Origin: Acidobacteriota bacterium
GTDB taxonomy: Bacteria > Acidobacteriota > Terriglobia > Acidiferrales > UBA7541
Direction: 5' to 3'
Length of the DNA: 64,000 nt
Assembly: GCA_013289585.1 (NCBI GenBank)
Contig: JABCZR010000020.1
Span: 50,750-114,749, forward strand
This document shows positions 51,778-60,202 of the stretch, one piece after another. The notes beneath the pieces are model-generated. The model saw only the letters and a list, made by a program, of their open reading frames with translations, did no database searches and had not been told where the DNA came from. The first letter of the stretch is position 1, and each line of letters opens with the position of its first letter. The translations under genes and the position numbers were made by a program.

Positions 51778-53436
51778 CTACATCCCCTCGTAATTGGGGC
51801 CCCCGCCGCCCTCTGGCACCACCCAGTTAATAATCTGGTAGGGGTCGGCGATATCGCACGTTTTACAATGCACGCAATTCGCGGCGCTGATCTTCAGCTT
51901 CACTCCTCCGCTTGTTTCTTTCACCATCTCGTACACCGCGGCAGGACAAAAATACTGGCACGGGTTGCCATACTCTTCGACGCACTTTGTGGCGCACACA
52001 TTCAAATCGCTTACCACCAGGTGGCACGGCTGATCTTCTTCGTGCCGGGTTCCGGAATGATAGACGTCCGTCAGCCGGTCGAACGTCAGCTTTCCATCGC
52101 CCTTGAATCTTTCCGGGGCGGGACGCCCGTTGATCTTTCTGTACGCTTTATAACCCTCGTGCGCGCGCATCGGATCGATTAATCCGCGGCCGCCGCTGAT
52201 CTGCTGAAACGCGGTGTGAATGAACCCGCGGAACATCCCATGCTGAAACGACTGGTGAAAATTGCGGACCTGCCACAACTCTTTTTTGATGTAACTCTGC
52301 TCGACTTTTTTCGGAAATGCGCTCAGCGTTTTCGCCGATGTATCGCCCGCTTTCAATGCGTCGAAAATCGTTTCTGCTGCCAGCATCCCGCTCTTCATCG
52401 CCATGTGGATGCCCTTCAGCCGCTGCGAATCCAGAAAGCTCCCCGAATCGCCGATGATGAGCCCGCCATCCACATACGTCCGCGGTATCGCATACCATCC
52501 GCCGTACGGCAGAGACTTCGCGCCATAGCGCACCAGTTTTCCTCCCTCGAGGATTTTTTTCACGAACGGATGCGTCTTCCACGTCTGAAACGCTGCGTGC
52601 GGATCAAACTGCGGATCGGCATACTCCAGCGCCAGCACCAGCCCGATCGACAGCCGGTTGTTCGACAGCCCGTAAATCCAGCCGCCACCGTACATCTCCG
52701 TCGAAACCGGCCACCCCAGTGTGTGCGCCACATAGCCTGGCTCGATGCGTCCCGGCTGCACGTCCCACAACTCCTTGATGCCGATTCCGTAGCTCTGCGG
52801 ATTGATGTTGTCGAGTTTCTTCTTCTCGACGAGTTTCTTCGTCAGCGATCCGCGCGTGCCCTCCGCCAGCACCGTCACTTTCGCTCGCAGCTCGTATCCC
52901 GGAGTGAAGTTGGCCTTCGAATTTCCGTTTTTATCGAGCCCCTTGTCCTCCGTGATGACGCCGCCGATGCCATCACGTTCGTAGATAAGCTCGGCCCCGC
53001 CAAATTCCTTGAACACATTGACGCCCGCTGCCTCCACCAGCCCGCCGAGCCACTTCACAACCTTGCTCAGCGAAACAACGTAATTCCCTTTGTTTTGGAA
53101 AGGCGGAGGCGTGATGGGAAATCGAAACGAAGAATTCTGCGTGAACAGTAGCGCGGCGGAGTCCGTCACCGGCGTATCCAGCGGCGCGCTCTTCTCAAAG
53201 TCCGGCACCAGCTCCGCCAGCGCCTTCGGATTCATGATCGCCCCCGAAAGCTGGTGCGCTCCAACCTCCCGCCCCTTCTCCAGCACGTAAATATTTTCCG
53301 CCGAAAGCTCCGGCTTCGCCCCAGACGCATTGTGCTTCTTGATAAGGTTCGCGAGATGCAGCGAACAAGCCAGCCCCGCTGGCCCTGCGCCGACGATGAG
53401 CACGTCGGCTTCGAGTTGTTCCCGCTGAATGGTCAT
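51778..53436 (-). CDS. Electron-transfer flavoprotein:ubiquinone oxidoreductase
   Basis: A 552-residue ETF-QO that passes electrons from reduced ETF to the membrane quinone pool. FAD-binding VLIVGAGPAGLACSLHLANL at residues 12-31; YGIGIKELWDV, LGWPVSTEMYGGGWIYG and GLIIGDSGSFLDSQRLKGIH further on. The C-terminal 4Fe-4S domain reads CATKCVEEYGNPCQYFCPAAVYE and CVHCKTCDI, with all Cys present. No membrane helices; it binds the membrane surface. It lies near etfA/etfB (54.5-56.3 kb), with the hic and cupin genes in between. Confidence 0.95.
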   Translation of the reverse strand: MTIQREQLEADVLIVGAGPAGLACSLHLANLIKKHNASGAKPELSAENIYVLEKGREVGAHQLSGAIMNPKALAELVPDFEKSAPLDTPVTDSAALLFTQNSSFRFPITPPPFQNKGNYVVSLSKVVKWLGGLVEAAGVNVFKEFGGAELIYERDGIGGVITEDKGLDKNGNSKANFTPGYELRAKVTVLAEGTRGSLTKKLVEKKKLDNINPQSYGIGIKELWDVQPGRIEPGYVAHTLGWPVSTEMYGGGWIYGLSNNRLSIGLVLALEYADPQFDPHAAFQTWKTHPFVKKILEGGKLVRYGAKSLPYGGWYAIPRTYVDGGLIIGDSGSFLDSQRLKGIHMAMKSGMLAAETIFDALKAGDTSAKTLSAFPKKVEQSYIKKELWQVRNFHQSFQHGMFRGFIHTAFQQISGGRGLIDPMRAHEGYKAYRKINGRPAPERFKGDGKLTFDRLTDVYHSGTRHEEDQPCHLVVSDLNVCATKCVEEYGNPCQYFCPAAVYEMVKETSGGVKLKISAANCVHCKTCDIADPYQIINWVVPEGGGGPNYEGM

Positions 53437-53470
53437 GAGGTCATTCGATTCTACACATTAGGAAAGCTGG

Positions 53471-53686
53471 TTAGCGCAGCTTTTGAAACTGTTCCAGCGT
53501 AACTCCCAATTGGTGCAAGATCTTAAAGAAAAGTGGCGGCCCGATCTCCCGTCCGCCGTGGATTGGAATAGTCAGTAAACGACCATCAGGGTGTTCCCAA
53601 TGTTCGTGACCTCCAGAAGTGCGTTTGAGAAGAAAGCCCAGGAATATTGCAACTCTTTAGAAGTCCCGCGCCTTCGCGCTAGGCAT
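53471..53686 (-). pseudogene. hicA: hicA toxin pseudogene (in-frame stop at codon 10)
   Basis: The ATG at 53684-53686 overlaps the hicB stop codon (AATGCCTAG). Translation reads MPSAKARDF, TAA (53657-53659), then RVAIFLGFLLKRTSGGHEHW and on to a stop at 53471. The part after the stop matches the HicA fold (LGFLLKRTSGGHEHWEHPDG, LTIPIHGGREI, KILHQLGVTLEQF). No ATG, GTG or TTG lies between the stop and the conserved region, so no simple restart is available. A toxin made from this gene is unlikely, unless the stop is read through. Confidence 0.8.
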
Positions 53687-53891
53687 TAACGATCTCGGTT
53701 GTGTCGGCGGGGAGTGGGACGCCTCTTTCCCTGTAGCTTTCGGCCACCATGTTGAAAACCTGAACAAGCTCCGCCAGGGCTTCTTCTCGTGTGTCCATAA
53801 GGGCGTAGCAACTCGGAACGGAGGGAATCTCGGCGACCCAAGAGCCGTCGTCTTGGCGGTAAAGGATGATCTTGTAATCCTCGAATTTCAT
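53679..53891 (-). CDS. hicB: HicB-family antitoxin
   Basis: A 70-residue protein with a GGAAAG site before the ATG at 53889-53891. It is a short HicB-like domain: KIILYRQDDGSWVAEIPSVP, CYALMDTREEALAELVQVFN, and a C-terminal ESYRERGVPLPADTTEIVN. It would fold as the partly RNase H-like HicB domain that binds HicA. It has no obvious DNA-binding tail. It comes before the broken hicA and overlaps it by 8 bases. Confidence 0.88.
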   Translation of the reverse strand: MKFEDYKIILYRQDDGSWVAEIPSVPSCYALMDTREEALAELVQVFNMVAESYRERGVPLPADTTEIVNA

Positions 53892-54011
53892 TATCTTTCC
53901 AAGATTATACGCTAATGGGCAACACTGGGGCACTATCATGCCTGGTTTTTTCCAGGGCTTCGGGGAAGGCGGGAAGGGGAAATCAGGATTTCATCACCTT
54001 CGATACGGATG

Positions 54012-54389
54012 TCAATTTCCCGTTGGGATGATACCGGCGTTCTCGAGCATAAGGATCACCGTCCTCTGCGGAGCACGCGTGCGATGCGGAACACCCTTCG
54101 GAACGACGGTGCCTTGTCTCGGACCAAGTTCGATCGTTCGGCCTTCGAGATCAATCAGCAGCTTCCCTTCGACGACGTAGAAAAATTCGTCATCGTCGTC
54201 ATGCTTGTGCCAGTGGTATTCGCCCTGCACCACGCCCAGACGAACCACGGAGCCATTCACCTGGCAGAGAGTCTGGTTGTACCACTTGTACGCACACGCA
54301 TCGGCGAGCGCTTTTTCGTCGACGAGTTCCAAAGGCTTGTAGAGGACGTTGAGTCTTGTCTCGTACGGAAAGTCTTCCACTTTGCTCAT
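54012..54389 (-). CDS. Cupin-domain protein
   Basis: A 125-residue single-cupin protein: GVVQGEYHWHKHDDDDEFFY (first cupin motif, with HxH and Glu metal ligands), VVEGKLLIDLEGRTIELGPRQ, and VVPKGVPHRTRA (second motif His). Metal ligands are complete. GGAGGAG lies 6 bases before the ATG. It could be a small dioxygenase, isomerase or metal-binding regulator domain; nothing narrows the role. It is oriented like the etf genes, with 125 bases to etfA. Confidence 0.88.
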   Translation of the reverse strand: MSKVEDFPYETRLNVLYKPLELVDEKALADACAYKWYNQTLCQVNGSVVRLGVVQGEYHWHKHDDDDEFFYVVEGKLLIDLEGRTIELGPRQGTVVPKGVPHRTRAPQRTVILMLENAGIIPTGN

Positions 54390-54514
54390 AAATCTCCTCC
54401 GCTTCGTGATTCTTGATTATTATTGGCTAGAACCTTGAAGACGAAAGGGCCAATTTGTCGTTTCGCGTGCGGCGGAATCGCCAGGAATGGCGATGGAGTT
54501 GTAACGCCCGAGAT

Positions 54515-55498
54515 TTACTTCGCTTTTTCCAGGGCTTCGGTGAGGGCTGGCATGATTTCGAAGATGTCGCCGACAACGCCGTAATCAGCGATTTCGAAAA
54601 TCGGCGCGTTTGCATCCTTGTTGATTGCAACGATGGTGCGTGCGCCTTTCATGCCGACGACGTGCTGGATCGCGCCGCTGATTCCCAGCGCCAGATACAA
54701 TTTTGGTGCGACGGTTTGCCCGGAGCTGCCGATCTGCCTTTCCATCGGGAGCCAGCCTTCATCGCAGATGGGCCGCGACGCGGCAATCTCGCCGCCAATC
54801 GCTTTCGCAAGGGCTTCCGCCAGCGGAATGTTTTCCGGAGCCTTGATGCCGCGGCCGATGGCAACGATCAGCGGCGCCTGCGTCAAATCCACCGCCGATT
54901 TTGCTTCCTTGAAGAGATCGAGCGGCTTGGTGCGAATCTGCTCGGCGCTGAGCGATACGCTCAGCGCATTCACCGGCGCTTTTCCCGAAGGATGCGCCGC
55001 CAGCAAATCCGCGCGAAATGCACCCGACTGGAACGAAGCAAACCACGGCGCTGCTCCCGCAAACGTGACGTCGGCCGCGGTCTTGCCTTGAAACATCTGC
55101 CGAACGAAAACGAGTTTGCCGCCTTCATTGCGATATCCGATGCAATCGCCAATCATTCCTTTGCCGAGCATGGCCGCAAGTTTCGGCGCGAAGTCGCGCA
55201 CCTGATACGTATGAGGAAACAAAACCAGTTCCGGTTTCGCCGACTCAATCACTTGCTTCAGCGCGACGCAAAATCCATCCGCGGTGTAAGCTTCGAGCAG
55301 GTCGTGCTCGACTTTCAAGACTTCGGCAACATTTTTGGCCGCAAGCTCGTCCGTGAACGCCGCGACGCCTTTGCCAATCACCAGCGCGCTCACCGCGCTC
55401 GACGTGTCTTTCGCAATCTGCTGCGCCGCCGCCAATGTTTCAAAACTCGCGTTGTTCCACTTCCCCTGCCGCTGCTCGGTGATCACCAGTATTTTCAT
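54515..55498 (-). CDS. etfA: Electron transfer flavoprotein alpha subunit
   Basis: A 327-residue FAD-binding subunit. N-terminal alpha/beta region (MKILVITEQRQGKWNNASFE), then the C-terminal FAD part with APLIVAIGRGIKAPENIPLA, IGSSGQTVAPKLYLALGISG, HVVGMKGARTIVAINKD, and ANAPIFEIADYGVVGD, which are standard for EtfA. It starts two bases after etfB ends, so they are coupled. Accepts electrons from acyl-CoA or other dehydrogenases and gives them to ETF-QO. Confidence 0.96.
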   Translation of the reverse strand: MKILVITEQRQGKWNNASFETLAAAQQIAKDTSSAVSALVIGKGVAAFTDELAAKNVAEVLKVEHDLLEAYTADGFCVALKQVIESAKPELVLFPHTYQVRDFAPKLAAMLGKGMIGDCIGYRNEGGKLVFVRQMFQGKTAADVTFAGAAPWFASFQSGAFRADLLAAHPSGKAPVNALSVSLSAEQIRTKPLDLFKEAKSAVDLTQAPLIVAIGRGIKAPENIPLAEALAKAIGGEIAASRPICDEGWLPMERQIGSSGQTVAPKLYLALGISGAIQHVVGMKGARTIVAINKDANAPIFEIADYGVVGDIFEIMPALTEALEKAK

Positions 55499-55500
55499 GG

Positions 55501-56265
55501 TCAGATCACCCGCGCTTCGAACTTCAGCTTTTCGACCAGCTTCGTCGCCACTTCTTTCGGCGTGCCGGTCAAGAATTCGGTCTTCTTGGTTTTCGTCGGA
55601 ACGTAAATCTTTTCAATCTTCTGCGTCGTTTCCGCGGAGACGCCCAGCGACTCGCGCGTCATCACGGCAATCTCTTTTTTCTTCGCCGCCATGATGCCTT
55701 TCAGCGTGGCGTAGCGCACTTTGTTGATGCCGGATTGAATCGAGAGCACCGCCGGCAGCGGGCACTCGATGTGCTGAAACCAGCCGGCCTCGAGTTCTCT
55801 CTTCAATTTCATTTTTCCGCCGTCCACTTCAATCTGCATGATGATCGTCGCATGCGGCAAATCCAGCAGCCCGGCCAGCAGCACGCCGGTCTGCCCGAAT
55901 CCGTGGTCGTCGCTCTGCAATCCGGTCAGCACCAGGTCCGCTTTTTCTTTTTGAATTGCGGCCGCCAGCGTTTTCGCGGAGCCCAGCGGATCGAGCTGCG
56001 CGAAATTGTCATCCACAATATGAATTCCGCGGTCCGCGCCCTTCGCCAGCGCTTCCTTAATCGTCTGCTTCACGCGCTCCGGTCCCAGCGAAAGCGCAAT
56101 CACTTCGCCGCCATGCTTTTCCTTCAGCCGCAGCGCTTCTTCCAGTGCGTAGCTGTCCGGCTCGTTCATCTCGAAGCCGATGTCCGATTCCTTGATCCAG
56201 TTTCCGGCAATCGCCAGCGGCGCGTCTTTCGCCGGAACCTGCTTGATGCACACGATAATCTTCAC
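55501..56265 (-). CDS. etfB: Electron transfer flavoprotein beta subunit
   Basis: A 254-residue subunit: MKIIVCIKQVPAKDAPLAI, NEPDSYALEEALRLKEKHGG, VLTGLQSDDHGFGQTGVLLA, and KLKRELEAGWFQHIECPLPA, followed by KVRYATLKGIMAAKKKEI. These match the EtfB AMP-binding fold. It is the first gene of the etfBA pair on the minus strand; the fabF stop codon is 56 bases upstream, so the fab operon may run through. Confidence 0.96.
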   Translation of the reverse strand: MKIIVCIKQVPAKDAPLAIAGNWIKESDIGFEMNEPDSYALEEALRLKEKHGGEVIALSLGPERVKQTIKEALAKGADRGIHIVDDNFAQLDPLGSAKTLAAAIQKEKADLVLTGLQSDDHGFGQTGVLLAGLLDLPHATIIMQIEVDGGKMKLKRELEAGWFQHIECPLPAVLSIQSGINKVRYATLKGIMAAKKKEIAVMTRESLGVSAETTQKIEKIYVPTKTKKTEFLTGTPKEVATKLVEKLKFEARVI

Positions 56266-56321
56266 GGAATTTTTCCTTCTCTAAATCCAGAACCGAATTG
56301 CGACAGGCGCGAAAGGGGATG

Positions 56322-57566
56322 CTACTTGCCAGACCAGCGCTTGAAAATCAGCGCGGCATTCGTGCCGCCAAACCCAAATGAATTCGAAAGCGCATATTCC
56401 ACCGACGCTTTGCGCGCGTGATTCGGCACATAATCCAGATCGCACTCCGGATCCGGAGTTTCCTGGTTGATCGTCGGCGGCAGAATCTGATCGCGCAGCG
56501 CCAGCACGCTGATGCCTGCTTCCAATCCGCCTGCGCCGCCCAGCAAATGTCCGGTCATCGATTTCGTCGAGCTGATGGGCACCTGCTTCGCGCGTTCACC
56601 GAAAACGCGTTTGAGCGCGCGCGTCTCGATGGCGTCGCCAATCGGCGTGGAAGTGCCATGCGCGTTCACGTAACCGATGTCATCGGGCGTCAGCTTGGCG
56701 TCTTTGATCGCCGCGCGCATCACGCGAAACGCGCCGTCGCCATCTTCCGCGGGCTGCGTGATGTGATACGCGTCGCCAGACATTCCGTAGCCGACAATTT
56801 CCGCCAGAATCGGAGCGTTCCGTTTCTGCGCGTGCTCCAGAGATTCGAGGATCAGGATTCCTGCACCCTCGCCGACCACAAAGCCATCGCGTCCGGCATC
56901 CCACGGCCTGCTTGCACGCGCCGGATCGTCGTTGCGCAGCGAAAGCGCCTTCATGGCCGCGAATCCACCGATACCCATCGGCGTAATCGTCGCTTCCGTC
57001 CCGCCGCAAATCATCATCTCCGCGGCGCCGCGCTCGATAATTTTGAACGAATCGCCAATGGCATGCGCCGAAGCGGAGCACGCCGTAGCCGTCGCGGAAT
57101 TCGGCCCGCGCGCGCCGTAACGAATCGAAATGTGCCCCGAAGCAAGATTCACAATCGCGGAAGGAATAAAGAAAGGAGAAATCCTGCTTGGCCCGCCATC
57201 CACCAGTTTCCGGTGTTCGCGCTCGATGATGTCGAACCCTCCGATGCCGGAGGAAACGTAAACGCCGACTTCATCCAGGTCCGAATCTTCCGGCTTCCAG
57301 TTCGCGGACTTCACCGCAAAATCCGCGCCGGCCAGCGCCACCTGGATAAAGCGGCCCATTTTTTTCAATTCTTTTTTCTCGATCCACTGGAAGGGATCGA
57401 AGTTCTTGATCTCACCGGCGATTTTGCAATCAAATCCAGTGGTGTCGAATTGCGTGATGGTCCCCACGCCGCTCTGCCCGGCAACGAGGTTTTTCCAGCT
57501 TTCCTCGGTACCGATGCCCAGTGCGCAGACCAGTCCAACACCCGTAACCACTACGCGGCGAGTCAA
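56322..57566 (-). CDS. fabF: 3-oxoacyl-ACP synthase II
   Basis: A 414-residue condensing enzyme that extends acyl-ACP with malonyl-ACP. TTG start with GGGAG upstream. Cys163 (TATACSASAHAIG), His303 (NAHGTSTPIGD) and His340 (SMTGHLLGGAGG) form the active site, in the same numbering as E. coli FabF. Gly-rich C-terminal SNSFGFGGTNAALI is normal. Downstream of acpP by 39 bases, typical order. Confidence 0.97.
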   Translation of the reverse strand: MTRRVVVTGVGLVCALGIGTEESWKNLVAGQSGVGTITQFDTTGFDCKIAGEIKNFDPFQWIEKKELKKMGRFIQVALAGADFAVKSANWKPEDSDLDEVGVYVSSGIGGFDIIEREHRKLVDGGPSRISPFFIPSAIVNLASGHISIRYGARGPNSATATACSASAHAIGDSFKIIERGAAEMMICGGTEATITPMGIGGFAAMKALSLRNDDPARASRPWDAGRDGFVVGEGAGILILESLEHAQKRNAPILAEIVGYGMSGDAYHITQPAEDGDGAFRVMRAAIKDAKLTPDDIGYVNAHGTSTPIGDAIETRALKRVFGERAKQVPISSTKSMTGHLLGGAGGLEAGISVLALRDQILPPTINQETPDPECDLDYVPNHARKASVEYALSNSFGFGGTNAALIFKRWSGK

Positions 57567-57604
57567 CTTTTCACTGCTCCCTGATGAGGTGTGAATATCG
57601 TGGC

Positions 57605-57847
57605 TTACTTACCCTTGGAGTGCTTGTCGATATATTCGACAGCGTCTTTTACGGTAGTCATTTTCTCGGCGTCTTCGTCCGGCACTTCAATGCCAAATGC
57701 TTCCTCGAACGCCATCACCAATTCTACCTGGTCCAGCGAGTCCGCCCCCAGGTCGTCCACAAAGGACGCCGTGGGCGTCACCTCCGCTTCGTCTACGCCG
57801 AGCTGCTCGACGATAATCTGCTTAACGCGTTCTTCCACGCTCGCCAT
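57605..57847 (-). CDS. acpP: Acyl carrier protein
   Basis: An 80-residue acidic four-helix protein. The phosphopantetheine site is Ser37 in [24 protein letters not shown] precedes the ATG. It serves the Fab enzymes encoded on both sides. Confidence 0.98.
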   Translation of the reverse strand: MASVEERVKQIIVEQLGVDEAEVTPTASFVDDLGADSLDQVELVMAFEEAFGIEVPDEDAEKMTTVKDAVEYIDKHSKGK

Positions 57848-58035
57848 TCCAGTATCCTCCGCGATTTGCTATCGCTTGATTTGCCCCGTTCGCTGGTGCT
57901 GCTCGGGTGCGTCAAAACTCGTTCGGTACAGCCTGCCCAATCCGATTCGCCACCGCCCACGGCGGTTGCGGCCCCACTACCCTAAAATTGCGCTCCGGGA
58001 TAACCTGCCCATTCTAGTTACCCCGCCCCGCAAGG

Positions 58036-58371
58036 TCAACTTTGTAGGCTGTCGTCATTGGCATATTTCGGCAGTCCGCAGTGCGCGCAGCGCCGAGCAA
58101 AAGCCATGCCCTTGTGATGCCACCACTTGGAGCTAAACTGCTTCCCGCAGCGGGGGCAGGGGCAATACTGGGTTTGGTAGGACGTGACAATCGTCCCAAG
58201 AAACCAAGACAGAACCAAGACTCCTTGTACGACCGAAAGGGCACTTTCGTTGTGGGCGAACCAAGAAATTCCCCAAATCAACAGCGTTGCCGGGAAGATG
58301 GAGAGAGCAACAACGATGAATCGATTTCGTCGCCTCCTGTACCTCTCCCAAGCTTGGCTGTATTCGGCCAC
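58036..58371 (-). CDS. Two-helix membrane protein with a zinc-ribbon end
   Basis: A 111-residue protein from GTG 58371: two hydrophobic helices (about residues 18-38 and 47-66), then a C-terminal zinc-ribbon-like piece CPCPRCGKQFSSKWWHHKGM followed by ARRCAHCGLPKYAND. Four Cys (two CxxC pairs) can bind zinc. It sits between fabG and acpP, an unusual place, but on the same strand, so it may be cotranscribed with the fab genes. Function unknown. Confidence 0.7.
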   Translation of the reverse strand: MAEYSQAWERYRRRRNRFIVVALSIFPATLLIWGISWFAHNESALSVVQGVLVLSWFLGTIVTSYQTQYCPCPRCGKQFSSKWWHHKGMAFARRCAHCGLPKYANDDSLQS

Positions 58372-58399
58372 GCTATTCTCGCATCAAATATAAAACAAT

Positions 58400-59146
58400 T
58401 CATGCAAGGTACATGCCGCCATTCACGTCGAGGACGTGGCCGGTGATGTAGCAGGCCTCATCGCTGGCCAGAAAAACTATCGCTGAGGCCACGTCACGCG
58501 CTGAGCCCATTCGCCCTAACGGGATGCGCGTCTTCAATTCTTCTTTCACTTTGTCGCCAAGAACGTCAGTCATCGGTGTCTCGATGAAGCCAGGCGCGAC
58601 GGCGTTTACCGTGATGTTGCGCGAAGAAATTTCGATGGCGATCGCCTTCGTCAAGCCGATCAATCCAGCTTTCGCGGCGACGTAATTTGCCTGGCCGGCG
58701 TTTCCCATTTGCGCGACGACAGAAGCAATATTGATGATGCGGCCGGCCCGCGCCTTCATCATCGTGGGCAAGGCTTGCTGGATGCACAGGTGGGCGCCGG
58801 TCAGGTTCGTTCGAATGACCGCTTCCCAGTCGTCCTGCTTCATGCGCATCGCCAGGCCGTCGCGCGTGATCGCGGCGTTGTTCACCAGAATATCCAGCCG
58901 GCCAAACTTTTCCAGGACCTGTTTGAACCCTGCCTTCACCTGTTCGGCTTCGGCCACGTCCATCTTTATGGCAAACGCTTCGCCGCCGGCCGCGGCAATT
59001 TCGTCGACCAGCGAGGCGAGTTTTTCTTCATTTCGCCCGGCAACAGCGACCTTCGCGCCGGCTTGCGCCAGCGTCAACGCCGTCTCGCGCCCAATTCCCT
59101 GCGACGCTCCGGTTACCAACGCGACTTTCTCTCTTAGGCTAAACAT
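58400..59146 (-). CDS. fabG: 3-oxoacyl-ACP reductase
   Basis: A 248-residue SDR enzyme that reduces 3-oxoacyl-ACP with NADPH. Cofactor loop TGASQGIGR (residues 12-20), NNAAITRD, and the catalytic Ser142-Tyr155-Lys159 in NIASVVAQMGNAGQANYVAAKAG-type order (ends at residue 161). The C-terminus ITGHVLDVNGGMYLA is standard. The ribosome site is weak. Confidence 0.97.
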   Translation of the reverse strand: MFSLREKVALVTGASQGIGRETALTLAQAGAKVAVAGRNEEKLASLVDEIAAAGGEAFAIKMDVAEAEQVKAGFKQVLEKFGRLDILVNNAAITRDGLAMRMKQDDWEAVIRTNLTGAHLCIQQALPTMMKARAGRIINIASVVAQMGNAGQANYVAAKAGLIGLTKAIAIEISSRNITVNAVAPGFIETPMTDVLGDKVKEELKTRIPLGRMGSARDVASAIVFLASDEACYITGHVLDVNGGMYLA

Positions 59147-59154
59147 TTCTCTAT

Positions 59155-59230
59155 GGCACAGGCTTCAGCCTTTGCGGCTTTCCTCTCGGCGAAATTCTGA
59201 AGAGCTCAGGCTAAAAGCCTGTGCTACTAG
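59155..59230. repeat. Paired inverted REP-like element
   Basis: GCACAGGCT-TC-AGCCT at the left (59156-59171) faces AGGCT-AAA-AGCCTGTGC at the right (59208-59224); the outer 9 bp are exact inverted repeats, and each end is itself a hairpin. Tail CTACTAGG follows. It lies in the 80-base gap between fabG and fabD, and leaves both reading frames unbroken. Confidence 0.6.
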
Positions 59231-60180
59231 GCTGCGTCCGACCTCGCCCCTGCAATTTTCTCGGCGGTCATCGCCAGGCTCTTTTCGTCCTCGACGTTCA
59301 GCGCCGCTACGGAGCGCTCGATCTGGCGCAACAGTCCCGTCAGTACACGTCCCGGCCCGACTTCGACGAAGGTGTTCACGCCTTCGTCAATCAGCAAGCG
59401 CACGGATTCTTCCCAACGCACCGGCATAGTCACCTGGCGGATGAGCGCCTCGCGCGCTTCCTCGCCGGTCTCTATCGTGTCCGCATCCACGTTGGTCACC
59501 AGCGGCACGCGCAAGTTCGAAAACTCGGTATTCCTCAAATCTTTTTCCAGTTTTTCCTGCGCGGGCATCATGAGCGCCGAATGAAACGGCGCGGACACGG
59601 CCAAAATCACCGCGCGCTTGGCTCCCGCCTGCGAAGCGAGCTCCACGGCGCGCTTCACGGCGCCGGCGTGCCCGGAAATCACGGTCTGGTCCGGCGAATT
59701 CAAATTCGCCGCCGAGCAGACTTCGCCATCGGCCGCGCGCTTGCACGAATCCGCCACCACCGCGTGAGACAAACCCATAATCGCGGCCATCGCGCCGACA
59801 CCCGCGGGAACGGCTTCCTGCATATACGTGCCGCGCTTTCGAACGAGTTGAACCGCGTCGGCAAACTTCAACGCGCCCGCCGCCACTAGCGCCGAATACT
59901 CTCCCAGGCTGTGGCCCGCCACAAAGTCCGGGGTTAAACCTTTTTCCGCCAGCACGCGATGCACGGCCACGGAGCATGTCAAAATCGCCGGCTGCGTGTT
60001 CGCCGTTAACTTCAGTTCTTCTTCCGTGCCCTCAAAGCACATCTTCGAGATGGAAAAACCCAGCGCCTTGTCCGCTTCGTCAAAAACCGCGCGCGCCGCC
60101 GGATATTTCTCCGCCAGCTCTTTTCCCATACCCGGGTATTGCGAAGCCTGTCCCGGAAACATGAATGCGACTTTGCCCAT
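59227..60180 (-). CDS. fabD: Malonyl-CoA:ACP transacylase
   Basis: A 317-residue enzyme that loads malonyl groups on ACP. The nucleophile is Ser91 in GHSLGEYSAL, the catalytic His is His199 in SAPFHSALM, and QGSQ-type N-terminal loop reads FPGQASQYPGMG. GAGGAAG is upstream of the ATG. Its end overlaps the right arm of the palindromic element at 59155-59230. Confidence 0.97.
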   Translation of the reverse strand: MGKVAFMFPGQASQYPGMGKELAEKYPAARAVFDEADKALGFSISKMCFEGTEEELKLTANTQPAILTCSVAVHRVLAEKGLTPDFVAGHSLGEYSALVAAGALKFADAVQLVRKRGTYMQEAVPAGVGAMAAIMGLSHAVVADSCKRAADGEVCSAANLNSPDQTVISGHAGAVKRAVELASQAGAKRAVILAVSAPFHSALMMPAQEKLEKDLRNTEFSNLRVPLVTNVDADTIETGEEAREALIRQVTMPVRWEESVRLLIDEGVNTFVEVGPGRVLTGLLRQIERSVAALNVEDEKSLAMTAEKIAGARSDAA

Positions 60181-60202
60181 CGTTTCTTCCTCACTTGCGC
60201 CA

